This document shows positions 26,858-35,129 of a DNA stretch of 64,000 bases, in pieces (position 1 is the first letter of the stretch; each line of letters opens with the position of its first letter). Source of the stretch: Dehalococcoidia bacterium (GTDB lineage: Bacteria > Chloroflexota > Dehalococcoidia > Lucifugimonadales > SHYT01); contig SHYA01000005.1 in the NCBI GenBank assembly GCA_009693055.1, positions 1 through 64,000 of the forward strand, read 5' to 3'. The notes below the pieces were generated by a model. It saw only the letters and a program-made list of their open reading frames with translations. It was not told the origin of the DNA and ran no database searches. The position numbers were made by a program, and so were the translations under genes.

Positions 26858-28306
26858 ATGCGGATTATCCACTTTGCGGACGTGCACATCGGGGTGGAAA
26901 GCTATGGGCGTCCGGCGACGGAGTCGGACGTGGAGGCGTTGGTGGAGCGGGTGCCGGTGTTCGGGGAGTGCTTGGTCCTTCCCCGGAAAGATGGTTCAGG
27001 GTCTCATTCCGCCCTCCTTCGACAGGCTCAGGATGAGCGGGTAAGCGGAAGGCTGGAGGCGCTGAAGCGGACGTATGCGGGGCTGTCCACGCGGCTGCTG
27101 GACTTTTTGGCGGCGTTGGATGAGGTGGTGGAGGGGGCGATTGCGCGGCGGGCGGACGTGGCGTTGTTCTGCGGGGACGCGTACAAGAGCCGGGACCCGT
27201 CGCAGACGCAGCAGCGGGAGTTCGCGCGGCGCGTGGCGCGGCTTGCGGGCGCGGGCATTCCGGTGTTCCTGCTGGTGGGCAACCACGACCAGCCGCACAG
27301 CTTGGGGCGGGCGAGCGCGCTGGAGATCTTCCCCACGCTGGGGGTGCCGCAGGTGGTTGTGGGAGACCGGGTGGCGACGTACCGGATGGAGACGCGGAGC
27401 GGGCCACTGCAAATCGTGGCGGTGCCGTGGGTGCGGCGGGGCGCGTTCCTGGCGCGGGAGGAGCACCGGGGGAAGTCGCAGGAGGAGCTGACGCGATACG
27501 TGGAGCAGGAGATGACGGCGCGCGTGGCGGAGGAGGTGGCGAGGCTGGACCCCGCCGTGCCCGCGGTGCTGGCGGGTCACGTGACGGTGATGGGGGGAGT
27601 GGGCGGGTCGGAGCAGAGCATGGCGCTGGGGCGCGACCACGTGCTGAACGCGAGCGCGCTGGCGCTGCCGCAGTTCGCGTACGTGGCGCTGGGGCATCTG
27701 CACCGGCACCAGGTAATCGGGAGCGGCGCGCCGCCGGTGGTGTACTCGGGCAGCCTGCAGCGGGTGGACTTTGGTGAGGAGGCGGAGGAGAAGGGGTTCT
27801 GCGTGGTGGAGCTTTCACCCTCGCCCGACCCATCCGCTTATCCTTCGACAGGCTCAGGACGAGCGGAATACACCGCGCGGTGGGAGTTCGTGCCGGTGCG
27901 CGCGCGGGCGTTCGTGACGGTGGACGTGACGCTGAACGCGGAGGTGGAGGATGCCACGCAGCGCGTGGTGCAGGCGATCGCGAGCAAGCACATCCGCGAC
28001 GCAGTAGTGCGGGTGCGCATCGGCGGGCCGGAGGAGGCGATGCGCCGGTTGAACGAACGCGACATACGGACTGCGCTGGCGCCGGCGCACGCCACGCTCA
28101 TTTCGCGCGACGTGGCACGGGAGCGGCGTTCGCGGCTGGGCGTGCCGGCGAGCGGGCTGACGCCGGAGGAGGCGCTGCGCCGATACCTGGGCACGCGCCA
28201 GAACGTGAGCGATGCGGTGAAGGCCCGCACGCTGGAGGCAGGCCGGCAGCTTATCCGGGAGGAGCAGGCGGCGACTGAGGGGGAAGGCGGGGGAGCAGGG
28301 GACTGA
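26858..28306 (+). CDS. sbcD: Metallophosphoesterase, exonuclease SbcCD subunit D-like (482 aa)
   Basis: Nuclease subunit of the Mre11/SbcD type. The N-terminal MRIIHFADVHIG (DxH), FCGDAYKSRDP, LLVGNHDQPHS (GNHD), LAGHVTVMGG and YVALGHLHRHQ (GHxH) supply the metal ligands. Two copies of a dispersed repeat lie inside the coding sequence without breaking the frame: 27008-27040 (peptide LLRQAQDERV, between the first and second phosphoesterase motifs) and 27831-27868 (peptide YPSTGSGRAEY, at the domain boundary). A frame start at 26828 exists, but ATG 26858 begins the conserved fold. No sbcC neighbour is present. A terminator follows at 28407. Confidence 0.88.
   Translation: MRIIHFADVHIGVESYGRPATESDVEALVERVPVFGECLVLPRKDGSGSHSALLRQAQDERVSGRLEALKRTYAGLSTRLLDFLAALDEVVEGAIARRADVALFCGDAYKSRDPSQTQQREFARRVARLAGAGIPVFLLVGNHDQPHSLGRASALEIFPTLGVPQVVVGDRVATYRMETRSGPLQIVAVPWVRRGAFLAREEHRGKSQEELTRYVEQEMTARVAEEVARLDPAVPAVLAGHVTVMGGVGGSEQSMALGRDHVLNASALALPQFAYVALGHLHRHQVIGSGAPPVVYSGSLQRVDFGEEAEEKGFCVVELSPSPDPSAYPSTGSGRAEYTARWEFVPVRARAFVTVDVTLNAEVEDATQRVVQAIASKHIRDAVVRVRIGGPEEAMRRLNERDIRTALAPAHATLISRDVARERRSRLGVPASGLTPEEALRRYLGTRQNVSDAVKARTLEAGRQLIREEQAATEGEGGGAGD
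27008..27040 (+). repeat. Dispersed repeat inside sbcD, copy A
   Basis: Core CTTCGACAGGCTCAGGA flanked by CCGC and GCGG ends, about 32 bases. Translated in frame as part of SbcD. Confidence 0.8.
27831..27868 (+). repeat. Dispersed repeat inside sbcD, copy B
   Basis: Same core CTTCGACAGGCTCAGGA with CCGC...GCGG ends, read in a different frame from copy A. Confidence 0.8.
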
Positions 28307-28337
28307 CAGTAGTGGCCGAGTGGAGATACCGGCCAGG

Positions 28338-28400
28338 TGCGGAGATTCCTCACTGCGTTCGGAATGACAGGAAGGGGGCGGTTCGCGAACCGCCCCTACC
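28338..28400. repeat. GAGATTCCTC...GGAATGAC repeat followed by a palindrome
   Basis: GGAGATTCCTC...TTCGGAATGAC at 28340-28368, then the palindrome GGGGCGGTTC/GAACCGCCCC at 28376-28397. Confidence 0.65.
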
Positions 28401-28406
28401 AAGGGG

Positions 28407-28441
28407 CCGCTCGCCACGTACACGATGGGCGAGCGGTTTTT
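28407..28441 (+). terminator. Intrinsic terminator after sbcD
   Basis: CCGCTCGCC and GGCGAGCGG arms followed by TTTTTC. Confidence 0.85.
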
Positions 28442-28469
28442 CGTGGAATTTCGGGTATGCTAGGACTTA

Positions 28470-28988
28470 ATGAGTGCTGGCGATGTGTTCCTGATGGTGG
28501 TGCGCTGGCTGCACCACGTGGCCGCTGTCGTGTGGGTGGGCGGCAGCATCTTCTACCTGCTGGTGCTGCGGCCGGCGGCCCGCAAGGAGCCGGGAGCGGG
28601 CACGCTTCAGCGGCGGGTAGGGCTGGAGTTCCAGGCCGTGGTGGACACGGCCATCTTCGTGCTGGTGATCACGGGCGGCGTGCTGGCGTTTGACAAACTC
28701 ACCTCCAAGTACGTGGGCGCCGCGTACTTCTCAGTGCTGGGGATCAAGATTGCGTTGAGCGCGTGGATGTTCATCCTCGCGCACAGCCGGCTGCGCGGCC
28801 GCCACGCGCTCTTGCAGCGCGCCGAAGGGAGAGCTATCGGCGGTGACGCGCAGGCTCCCGGGTCCCTTCAGCGTTTCCTGGCGGCGATGGCCTGGGCCAA
28901 CCTGATCGCCATCCTGGGCATCATCGTGTTCCTGCTGTCGGACCTGCTGCGGGCGCTGTACGAGGGCGCGCTGAAGGACGCGCTGTGA
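28470..28988 (+). CDS. Four-helix membrane protein, CopD/DUF2269-like (172 aa)
   Basis: An integral membrane protein with about four hydrophobic helices (roughly residues 8-30, 56-76, 85-105 and 140-162). The N-terminal WLHHVAAVVWVGGSIFYLLVL segment, with an HH pair and WVGG, is characteristic of the CopD-like/DUF2269 membrane families, in which the histidines may bind copper or haem. Not assigned further. It is 57 bases upstream of the Trm112 gene on the same strand. A TATGCT hexamer lies 8 bases before the ATG, possibly a leaderless promoter. Confidence 0.75.
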   Translation: MSAGDVFLMVVRWLHHVAAVVWVGGSIFYLLVLRPAARKEPGAGTLQRRVGLEFQAVVDTAIFVLVITGGVLAFDKLTSKYVGAAYFSVLGIKIALSAWMFILAHSRLRGRHALLQRAEGRAIGGDAQAPGSLQRFLAAMAWANLIAILGIIVFLLSDLLRALYEGALKDAL

Positions 28989-29046
28989 TGGTCATGGTCC
29001 AGTCGCGGCGCCGCGAGTCAGGGTACAATGCACGAAGGAGCATGTG

Positions 29047-29244
29047 ATGCGACGCGACTTGCTGGACATCCTGGCGTGCCCGGTGTGCAAGGGGACGCTC
29101 GCGCTCAGGGCGGACAAGGAGGAGGCGGGCGAGGTCATCACCGGCACGCTTCGCTGCGTCGCATGCGGCCAGGAGTACCCGATTGAGAACGCGATTCCCA
29201 ACCTCCTGCCCCCTCGAAGAAGGCGTAACGTGGTGTCGGTGTGA
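29047..29244 (+). CDS. Trm112 family zinc-ribbon protein (65 aa)
   Basis: Small C4 zinc-ribbon protein: CPVCKGTL near the N-terminus, CVACGQEYPI in the C-terminal half and ending AIPNLLP. Trm112/UPF0434 proteins activate methyltransferases in eukaryotes and archaea; bacterial partners are less clear. ATG 29047 has AGGAG six bases upstream; GTG 29044 is an alternative. The stop overlaps the start of the HAD gene (GTGA), so the two are translationally coupled. A TACAAT -10 is at about 29024. Confidence 0.85.
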   Translation: MRRDLLDILACPVCKGTLALRADKEEAGEVITGTLRCVACGQEYPIENAIPNLLPPRRRRNVVSV

Positions 29245-29915
29245 AAGCGCTCATCTTTGACTTTGACGGCCTGATCCTGGACACGGAGCTGCCCGCGTAC
29301 GTGACGTGGCAGGCGATCTACCAGGAGCACGGGTGCCACCTTCCGCGTGACGTGTGGGTGACGCGCATCGGTAACATGTCCGCGCCGTTCAACCCCATGG
29401 CCTATCTGGAGGAGCAGCTTGGACGCTCGCTGGACCGGGACGCGCTCGTGCGCGGGTACCGCCGGCAGTGCGACGCGCTGATCGCTCGGAACGCGGTGCT
29501 GCCGGGCGTGGAGGGTTACATCGGCGATGCGAAGCAGCTGAGGTTGAAGCTCGGGATCGCGTCAAGCTCTCCGCGCGCGTGGGTGACCGGCCACCTGACG
29601 CGGCTGGGGCTGCGCGGCCATTTTGATACGGTGCAGTGCGGCGATGACGTAGCGCGTGGCAAACCGGAGCCGGACCTGTACGATGCCGCGCTCGGTGCGC
29701 TGAGCGTAGAGCCCGACGAGGCGATTGCGTTTGAGGACTCGCAGAACGGGCTGCTGGCGGCAAAGCGCGCGGGCGTCTTCTGCGTCGCGGTGCCGAACCC
29801 CTTGACCAGACACCTGCCGCTGGAGGCCGCCGACGTGCGGCTGAGCTCGCTTGCGGATCTGCCGCTGGAGGAGCTGCTGCACCTGGCGCGGAGCGGCCGC
29901 GCGCAGGCGTGTTAG
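29241..29915 (+). CDS. HAD-superfamily hydrolase, beta-phosphoglucomutase-like (224 aa)
   Basis: Phosphatase or phosphomutase with the four HAD motifs: IFDFDGLILDTE (I, nucleophile and acid aspartates), IASSSPRAW (II), GKPEPDLYDAAL (III) and AFEDSQNGLLAAKRAG (IV). The cap inserted after motif I is the helical type of the beta-PGM/GPH subgroup. Substrate not predictable. GTG 29241 overlaps the Trm112 stop; the end overlaps the convergent SRPBCC gene by 4 bases. Confidence 0.9.
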   Translation: MKALIFDFDGLILDTELPAYVTWQAIYQEHGCHLPRDVWVTRIGNMSAPFNPMAYLEEQLGRSLDRDALVRGYRRQCDALIARNAVLPGVEGYIGDAKQLRLKLGIASSSPRAWVTGHLTRLGLRGHFDTVQCGDDVARGKPEPDLYDAALGALSVEPDEAIAFEDSQNGLLAAKRAGVFCVAVPNPLTRHLPLEAADVRLSSLADLPLEELLHLARSGRAQAC

Positions 29916-30361
29916 CGCCTTTCTTTAAGGGCCTCGATTCTCGCCTTCAGCGCCGCGTTCATCGTCTTGAACCCACGGCGCGCCACCGCGACGGCGATAG
30001 GGCCGAGAACGGGTGAGAGCAGGCCGGTAAATTGCTCCTGTTGCGTGAAGCGGGTGCGAACGTCGTCAAGGAGCTCCACGAGAAAGCGGTGCTGCGTGTC
30101 GAACAGGCCTGGGATGAGATACGCACCACCTGTCCAGCACAGCTCGCGAGGGGGTGCCACGACAGTCAGCTTGGGGTGGAACACGAGCCAGACGCCCGGC
30201 AGCACTCGCGACACGACGCGTACGCGGCGTCCCGGAGCGAGCGCGCCACTCAAGTGGCGGATGTGTGGGTTCCGGGCATTGTGGGCGGGAAAGTCGGTGA
30301 GGACGTGCCAGACGGTCTCGGGGGGCGCGTTGATGTCAACGGACACGCGGACTTGAAGCAC
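29912..30361 (-). CDS. SRPBCC-domain protein (149 aa)
   Basis: A single START/Bet v1-like lipid- or hydrophobe-binding fold: VRVSVDINAPPETVWHVLTDF at the N-terminus and a long C-terminal helix (GFKTMNAALKARIEAL). No catalytic residues can be named. It lies 9 bases after a DinB gene on the same strand and is probably co-transcribed with both DinB genes. Confidence 0.82.
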   Translation of the reverse strand: MLQVRVSVDINAPPETVWHVLTDFPAHNARNPHIRHLSGALAPGRRVRVVSRVLPGVWLVFHPKLTVVAPPRELCWTGGAYLIPGLFDTQHRFLVELLDDVRTRFTQQEQFTGLLSPVLGPIAVAVARRGFKTMNAALKARIEALKERR

Positions 30362-30370
30362 CGGTGTCCC

Positions 30371-30904
30371 CTAAGGCGTGCGGCCGGCGGCTGGCCCCGT
30401 TTTCAGCAGACCAACGATTAGCTCTATCTGGCCGTGGTGCTCCGCCTCATGAGTGATGAGCATGCTGAGGACGCGGCCGCGTGTCATTTGCGGATTGCTC
30501 GGAGCGGCCGAACCATCCAGCTCGGTTGGGTCAAGCGACCTGATGACGTGCGCGCTGGCGTCACGGACGGCCCGGCCATAGGCAAGTAGTTCGTCAAGCG
30601 GCGAAACCTGGAACGCTGTGACCTGTTGCGCGGTCCAGCCGTTGCCGGTAGCCCCGGCCGGCGCCGGCGGCAGCTTCCATCGCGATGCCCAACCGTCGCG
30701 CTCCCACACCTGCGGTATTGAGGCCAGGTGGGTGTGCGTCAACAGGTCTTCGGTGCGGAACACGTGGAACAACAGGAAGCCGATGGGGTTCGTGCCGCTT
30801 GCGGGCGCCCAGCGGAGTTGTTCCGGCGTTAAGCCAGTTACGGCGCTAACGGTGGCCTGGCGTTCCTTGGTAAGAGCATCCAGGGCAAAAGCGGCTGCGC
30901 CCAT
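30371..30904 (-). CDS. DinB-like four-helix protein (177 aa)
   Basis: DinB/YfiT-fold protein. These four-helix bundles usually bind a divalent metal through three histidines and act as hydrolases or thiol-dependent transferases. Here candidate ligands are HVFRTEDL near residue 46 and the C-terminal THEAEHHGQIE. ATG 30904 has GGAG 8 bases upstream; the GTG six bases earlier is less likely. Paired with a second DinB gene 22 bases upstream (30926-31462), to which it is similar; probably a local duplication. Confidence 0.82.
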   Translation of the reverse strand: MGAAAFALDALTKERQATVSAVTGLTPEQLRWAPASGTNPIGFLLFHVFRTEDLLTHTHLASIPQVWERDGWASRWKLPPAPAGATGNGWTAQQVTAFQVSPLDELLAYGRAVRDASAHVIRSLDPTELDGSAAPSNPQMTRGRVLSMLITHEAEHHGQIELIVGLLKTGPAAGRTP

Positions 30905-30925
30905 CGTCACGTCTCCAGGTCTACG

Positions 30926-31462
30926 CTATGTAATGCCACGCTCGCGCATCAGGCCGACCAGGTACTCGATCTGACCGCCGTGCTGCGGGACGTGGATCGC
31001 CGCGATAGTGAGTGCGGAGCCCATGGACATCGTCATGGAGGGGTCGGCGGCCTTGCGCGCGAGGTCGGCGAGGTCCAGCGCCGAGAGCTTGCGCATGGCG
31101 CTCTGATAAACAGACTCGCCGTATGCCAGGAGCTGGTCAACTGGAGGCACCTGGAACGCCGCCACTTCCGCCGGAGTCCAACTGTTGCCGGTTGACCAGG
31201 ACGGAGAAACGTTTGCCGGTGCGGTGGGCAGGACAAAGTGACGGCCCCATTTGTTTCGTACCCACAGTTCACCTTGAGGAGACAGCCACTGGTGAAAGTG
31301 TAGGTCCAGCCCGCGGAAAACGTGGAAGAGGAGGAAGCCCGCGTGGTTCGTCTCCGGTGTTGGCTGCCACCTGAGCTGGGTTGGCGTGAGGTCTTTGCTC
31401 TCGTTCACCACGCGCTGGTAGGCGAGCGTGATGCAGTCGACCACCAGCGCGCGGAGCTGCAT
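30926..31462 (-). CDS. DinB-like four-helix protein, second copy (178 aa)
   Basis: Same family and layout as the next gene downstream: LTPTQLRWQPTPETNHAGFLLFHVFRG near the N-terminus matches LTPEQLRWAPASGTNPIGFLLFHVFRT there, and the C-terminal HVPQHGGQIEYLVGLM matches HEAEHHGQIELIVGLL. ATG 31462 follows AAGGAG. First gene of a three-gene minus-strand group with the second DinB and the SRPBCC protein, 13 bases after the end of mnmA. Enzymatic role unknown. Confidence 0.83.
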   Translation of the reverse strand: MQLRALVVDCITLAYQRVVNESKDLTPTQLRWQPTPETNHAGFLLFHVFRGLDLHFHQWLSPQGELWVRNKWGRHFVLPTAPANVSPSWSTGNSWTPAEVAAFQVPPVDQLLAYGESVYQSAMRKLSALDLADLARKAADPSMTMSMGSALTIAAIHVPQHGGQIEYLVGLMRERGIT

Positions 31463-31475
31463 GTGCGGGCTCCTT

Positions 31476-32627
31476 CTACGAGGCGGCCGTGACGCCCAGC
31501 GGCGAGCCAACCTGGGGTTTGACAGCCAGGCGCGGCGCCTCGATGAAGCCGCCCCCCAGAAGCTCATCACCCTGGTAGAAGACCGCGGCCTGCCCCGGCG
31601 TCACCGCGCGCTGCGGCTCCGCGAAGTGGACCTCTGCGGAGTCGCCTTGCGGGACGATGGTCGCGGGCGCCTCGACGGACTTGTAGCGGATCTTGACCGT
31701 GCCGTGTATCGGCTTCGCGGGAGGTATGCCGCTCAACCAGTTGACGCGCGTCGCGCGCAGGACGCGCTGGGCCAGCGCCTCCTCAGGACCGACCACAACG
31801 AGCGCGTTCTGAGCGTCAATGGCGGTGACGAAGAGGGGCGCGGCATAAGTTGCTGAGGGCGGGATGCCCAAGCCGCGCCGCTGCCCGATCGTGAACCTTT
31901 CTATCCCTTGGTGCTCGCCAAGGACACGGCCTTCGGCATCCACGATCAGCCCTGGCTGAAGCTTGCTCCGCTCGGCGATGAACTGCCGGTAGTCTCCTTG
32001 TGGAATGAAACAGATCTCCTGGCTGTCCGGCTTGTCGGCCACAGGCAGGCCGTGGGCGCGCGCCAGCGCACGGACCTCCTCTTTGGTGTGCTCGCCGACC
32101 GGCAGAAGGATGTGGCTGAGCTGCTGCTGGGTCAGGCCGAAGAGCACGTAGGACTGGTCTTTGCGGGCATCAACGGCCTTGAGCAGGTGGGCCGTTCCGG
32201 CGGCGTCCACGCTGCGGCGGGCGTAGTGGCCGGTGGCGATGAGCGGCGCGTCCCAGGCGAGCGCGCGTTGGAGCAGGAAGTCAAACTTGATCCGGTCGTT
32301 GCACGCGATGCACGGGTGCGGCGTGCTCCCCTGCTGGTACTCGCGGATGAAGTAATCCACGACGAACGTGTTGAACTCGCGTTCCGCGTTGATCACGTAG
32401 TGGCGGATGCCGAGCGTCTGGCAGACGCGGCGCGCGTCGTCCACGTCTTCAACGCCGCAGCAGCGGCGGGAGCTTGGAGGCGCGTCCGGCCGCTCAGCGG
32501 TCCACAGGCGCAGCGTGACGCCGAGCACCTCGCAGCCCGCCTGGTGGAGCAGAAGCGCGGCGACGGCGGAGTCCACGCCGCCGCTCATGGCGACGACGAC
32601 GCGCTTGCCTGCAAGTGAACTGTCCAT
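31476..32627 (-). CDS. mnmA: tRNA-specific 2-thiouridylase (383 aa)
   Basis: Adds sulfur at uridine 34 of tRNA-Lys, -Glu and -Gln. PP-loop VVAMSGGVDSAVAALLL near residue 10; catalytic cysteines in PHPCIACNDRIKF (first, about residue 105) and in QEICFIP (second, about 205). Central FTIGQRRGLGI and a C-terminal beta barrel complete the family. The start at ATG 32627 is preferred over an upstream frame, as conserved sequence begins there; no ribosome site is visible and TATCGT lies 7 bases upstream, so it may be leaderless. Confidence 0.94.
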   Translation of the reverse strand: MDSSLAGKRVVVAMSGGVDSAVAALLLHQAGCEVLGVTLRLWTAERPDAPPSSRRCCGVEDVDDARRVCQTLGIRHYVINAEREFNTFVVDYFIREYQQGSTPHPCIACNDRIKFDFLLQRALAWDAPLIATGHYARRSVDAAGTAHLLKAVDARKDQSYVLFGLTQQQLSHILLPVGEHTKEEVRALARAHGLPVADKPDSQEICFIPQGDYRQFIAERSKLQPGLIVDAEGRVLGEHQGIERFTIGQRRGLGIPPSATYAAPLFVTAIDAQNALVVVGPEEALAQRVLRATRVNWLSGIPPAKPIHGTVKIRYKSVEAPATIVPQGDSAEVHFAEPQRAVTPGQAAVFYQGDELLGGGFIEAPRLAVKPQVGSPLGVTAAS

Positions 32628-32691
32628 AGCAGCCACGATAGCACACCGCGCGGCTTTGGGAGTAGGGGTGGTCTCGCGAGGTGGGGGGGGG

Positions 32692-33531
32692 TTAGGCGAG
32701 CGCTTTGGCGAGGCTGTAGATGTTGATGCTGATGACGGCGACGCCGACGATGATGCCAAGGGTGCGGGCGGGAAGTCTGCGGGTGAGGTAGGCGCCCACC
32801 GGCGCGGTTATCGCACCGCCAATCATCAGGGCGATGGAGAGGCCCCACCGGAACTCGCCGGCGCCCATATGGGCGAAGAGGGTGACGGTTGTGGCGGCAG
32901 CCACAAAGATCTCAGCGAAGTTTGCGGTGCCTACCACGTAGCGCGGATGCGTGTCCCTGGTGGCCAAGAGGGCGGAGGTAGCAAACGGACCGTACGTGCC
33001 GCTGAGGGCGTTCACAACGCCGGCCCAGAAACCGATGATGTGGATTTGGAACCTGCTGAGCAGCCGCTTGAGCAGGGGAACCCCAAGCGCGGGCCGCGCT
33101 TCCTCCAGGAGCGCCTCCAGCGTCTGGCTACCACCGGCGATCGGCCGGCGGACCGTGGGAGGGGCGAGGAGGAAACGCTGGAGGATTGGCACGCCCAGGA
33201 GGATGAGCAGGCAGGGCATGCCGATTCGGACCGCATCGTCCGGGAGGTTGGTCAGGAGAGTGGCGCCGCCAATGGCGCCGAGAATCCCCGAAAGGATGAG
33301 CGGCACAGCCCAACGCCAGTTCACGTTTCCAAATCCCCAATGGGCCATGCCGGAAAAGAGGCCGCTCCCAATCTTGGCGAGGCTGACCGTGGCGATGACG
33401 ACGGCGGGAGTGATGCCGCCTGCCAGCATGGCGGTGCTGGAGAGTGCGCCAAACCCCATGCCGGCCACGGCGTCTACCAGCCCGCCAAAGGCCCCGGCCG
33501 TTCCTACGAGTATCCACAAACCGAATGACAC
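32692..33531 (-). CDS. TauE/SafE family permease (279 aa)
   Basis: An integral membrane protein with about eight TM helices in two repeats. The first repeat includes GGLVDAVAGMGFGALSSTAMLAGG, and the second includes GVVNALSGTYGPFATSALLATRDTHPRYVVGT, both family hallmarks. Members export sulfite or other sulfur and organic anions; no specific substrate is indicated. It is 64 bases upstream of mnmA on the same strand, but the sulfur link is only suggestive. A cytoplasmic loop near residues 130-155 is charged. Confidence 0.87.
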   Translation of the reverse strand: MSFGLWILVGTAGAFGGLVDAVAGMGFGALSSTAMLAGGITPAVVIATVSLAKIGSGLFSGMAHWGFGNVNWRWAVPLILSGILGAIGGATLLTNLPDDAVRIGMPCLLILLGVPILQRFLLAPPTVRRPIAGGSQTLEALLEEARPALGVPLLKRLLSRFQIHIIGFWAGVVNALSGTYGPFATSALLATRDTHPRYVVGTANFAEIFVAAATTVTLFAHMGAGEFRWGLSIALMIGGAITAPVGAYLTRRLPARTLGIIVGVAVISINIYSLAKALA

Positions 33532-34004
33532 TAAGTTGTTGCTCCTCTTTTGAGTCCCTCGCCCGCTTGGTCTATGAAAAGCCGTGCGTCCACGTCGCAG
33601 GGGTAAAAAGACACGGATAAACGTGTCTCGTGGGCTGTGGCTTCTAGCGTGGACTTGGAGGGCCGCTTGCGAGGGGAGTTGGTGCTGCTCTAGAACGCGC
33701 TACGAAACCACAGCATTCGTACAGATACAGCAACAGACGCAGCAGGACAGGGCCGCGCGTGGAGTTGAGCGGACCCCGGCAGAGGGGATCAACGACACCG
33801 AGAACCTATGAATCACGAGGGGGATGGTGTCACAATCCGTCGCGAGTGTCAAGGGGCGCCGAACATGCGAGCGGCATGCCAGCCGAGACACGCGCGGCAG
33901 CGAGCACGGGATATCCGCATGTGGATGCACGGCCCGTGTGGAGCAGGGTGCTGCCTGCTCCAAGAGCAATCCTGGCTTGCTGGGGGCGGGAAGCCGGTCC
34001 AGCC
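33532..34004. other. About 470-base non-coding stretch
   Basis: Between the TauE gene (leftward) and the rsfS promoter (rightward). Open frames here have no recognisable protein features, and I see no RNA motif or repeat. It probably carries the promoter of the TauE-mnmA group, but no clear pair of hexamers is visible. Confidence 0.5.
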
Positions 34005-34034
34005 GTTGACCGTCCAGCGCAGCGCCGCTAGACT
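34005..34034 (+). promoter_or_regulatory. Leaderless promoter of rsfS
   Basis: TTGACC (34005-34010), 18-base spacer, TAGACT (34029-34034), then 6 bases to ATG 34041. The best complete example of the leaderless arrangement in the window. Confidence 0.72.
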
Positions 34035-34040
34035 GGGGCT

Positions 34041-34391
34041 ATGCCGATTGAGCCGCTTCAGCTTGCCCGCGAGATGGTTACCATCGCTTCAGACAAGCAG
34101 GCGGAAGACATTGTGTTGCTGGACCTGCGCCCCCTGTCGACGTTTGCGGAGTTCTTCGTCCTGATGAATGCGGGGAGCTCCCGCCAGCTCGGCGCAGTCG
34201 CAGACGCCATTGACGAGGGGCTGAGCAAGCGCGGACTGGAGCCGCGCCACCGGGAGGGTGTGCCCGACTCAGGCTGGGTGGTGCTGGACTACGGGGCCGT
34301 GGTGGTGCACCTGTTTGATCCGGAGCGCCGGGAGTTCTACCGGCTTGACCACGTGTGGCGTGATGCGCCGGCGCTGGTCAGGATTCAGTGA
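34041..34391 (+). CDS. rsfS: Ribosomal silencing factor RsfS (116 aa)
   Basis: Binds ribosomal protein uL14 and blocks subunit joining in starved cells. Family features: DIVLLDLRPLSTFAEFFVLMNAGSSRQLGAVADAI in the N-half, then GWVVLDYGAVVVHLFDPERREFYRLDHVW near the C-terminus. No ribosome site; the -10 sits 6 bases upstream. The stop overlaps the convergent ndk by 14 bases, so the two transcripts must overlap at their 3' ends. Confidence 0.93.
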   Translation: MPIEPLQLAREMVTIASDKQAEDIVLLDLRPLSTFAEFFVLMNAGSSRQLGAVADAIDEGLSKRGLEPRHREGVPDSGWVVLDYGAVVVHLFDPERREFYRLDHVWRDAPALVRIQ

Positions 34392-34839
34392 TCCAGCGCT
34401 CGGTGTCTCGCGGCCAGTCCACCAGCTCCTCAGGCTTGAAGTAGAGGGCGAGCTCCCGCTCCGCGGCCTCCGGCGAGTCGGAGCCGTGGATGAGGTTCCG
34501 TCCAATCGCGAGGCCAAAGTCGCCGCGTACGGTTCCCGGCGCGGCCTTGAGCGGGTCGGTGGCGCCCATGAGCTGACGGGCGGCGTCTACCGCGTTCTCC
34601 CCCTGCAGCGCGATGGCGATGACCGGGCTGGCGGTGATGAACTCCACCAGGCCCGGATAGAAGGGCTTTCCCACGTGGGCGGTGTAGTGGCGGGCGGCCA
34701 GGGCGCGGTCTATCTGGACGAGCTTCATGCCGATAATCTTGAGGCCGCGCTGCTCCATGCGGGCGATAAGCGTGCCGGCCAGGCCGCGCTGGAGCGCGTC
34801 CGGCTTCAGGAGCACGAGGGTGCGGGACGGTTTTGCCAA
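34378..34839 (-). CDS. ndk: Nucleoside diphosphate kinase (153 aa)
   Basis: Equilibrates nucleoside di- and triphosphates. N-terminal TLVLLKPDALQRGLAGTLIARMEQRGLKIIG and the RGDFG, GRNLIHGSDSPEAAERE active-site region. The phosphohistidine is the H of NLIHGSDS. Length is normal. The TTG start at 34839 has an AGGAGG-type site. Convergent overlap with rsfS. Confidence 0.95.
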   Translation of the reverse strand: MAKPSRTLVLLKPDALQRGLAGTLIARMEQRGLKIIGMKLVQIDRALAARHYTAHVGKPFYPGLVEFITASPVIAIALQGENAVDAARQLMGATDPLKAAPGTVRGDFGLAIGRNLIHGSDSPEAAERELALYFKPEELVDWPRDTERWITES

Positions 34840-34917
34840 GAGTGACCTCCTCTCTCCGGATCCAAGGCCCTAAGCGGCCTTGCTTGTTCTCAGCGGTTGT
34901 TTAGCATAGCAGACTTC

Positions 34918-35066
34918 CGAGGGAGATTCCCTTCGCTTCACTCACGGGCAGGCTTCGGCTCGCCCTTGAGCGTAGCGAAGGGTCGCTGCGCTCCCTGTGA
35001 ATGACACAAGGGGGAGCCCGAGAGCCTGTCCCGAGCCCATTCGCTTCGCTCAGGGTAAACTCCACG
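34918..35066. repeat. Composite dispersed-repeat block between tsaB and ndk
   Basis: Contains GAGATTCCCTTCG...GTGAATGAC (34921-35005), with internal inverted segments CGCCCTTGAGCG and TAGCGAAGGGTCGC, then TTCGCTTCGCTCAGGGTAAACTCC (35040-35063). It mixes elements of both repeat families seen elsewhere. No coding signal. Confidence 0.65.
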
Positions 35067-35129
35067 AAAGATCGAAGGGGCTTGTCCGCAAGCTTTTCCG
35101 AAAGCAGGTACTCGGGCCGCCTGAGGCCG

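Noticed and set aside
27008-27868. CRISPR array from the repeated TTCGACAGGCTCAG units
   Set aside because: Copies are hundreds to thousands of bases apart, imperfect and partly within coding sequence; there are no regular spacers and no cas genes.
33808-34164. Plus-strand frame of 118 codons before and within rsfS
   Set aside because: No recognisable features and it overlaps rsfS in another frame.
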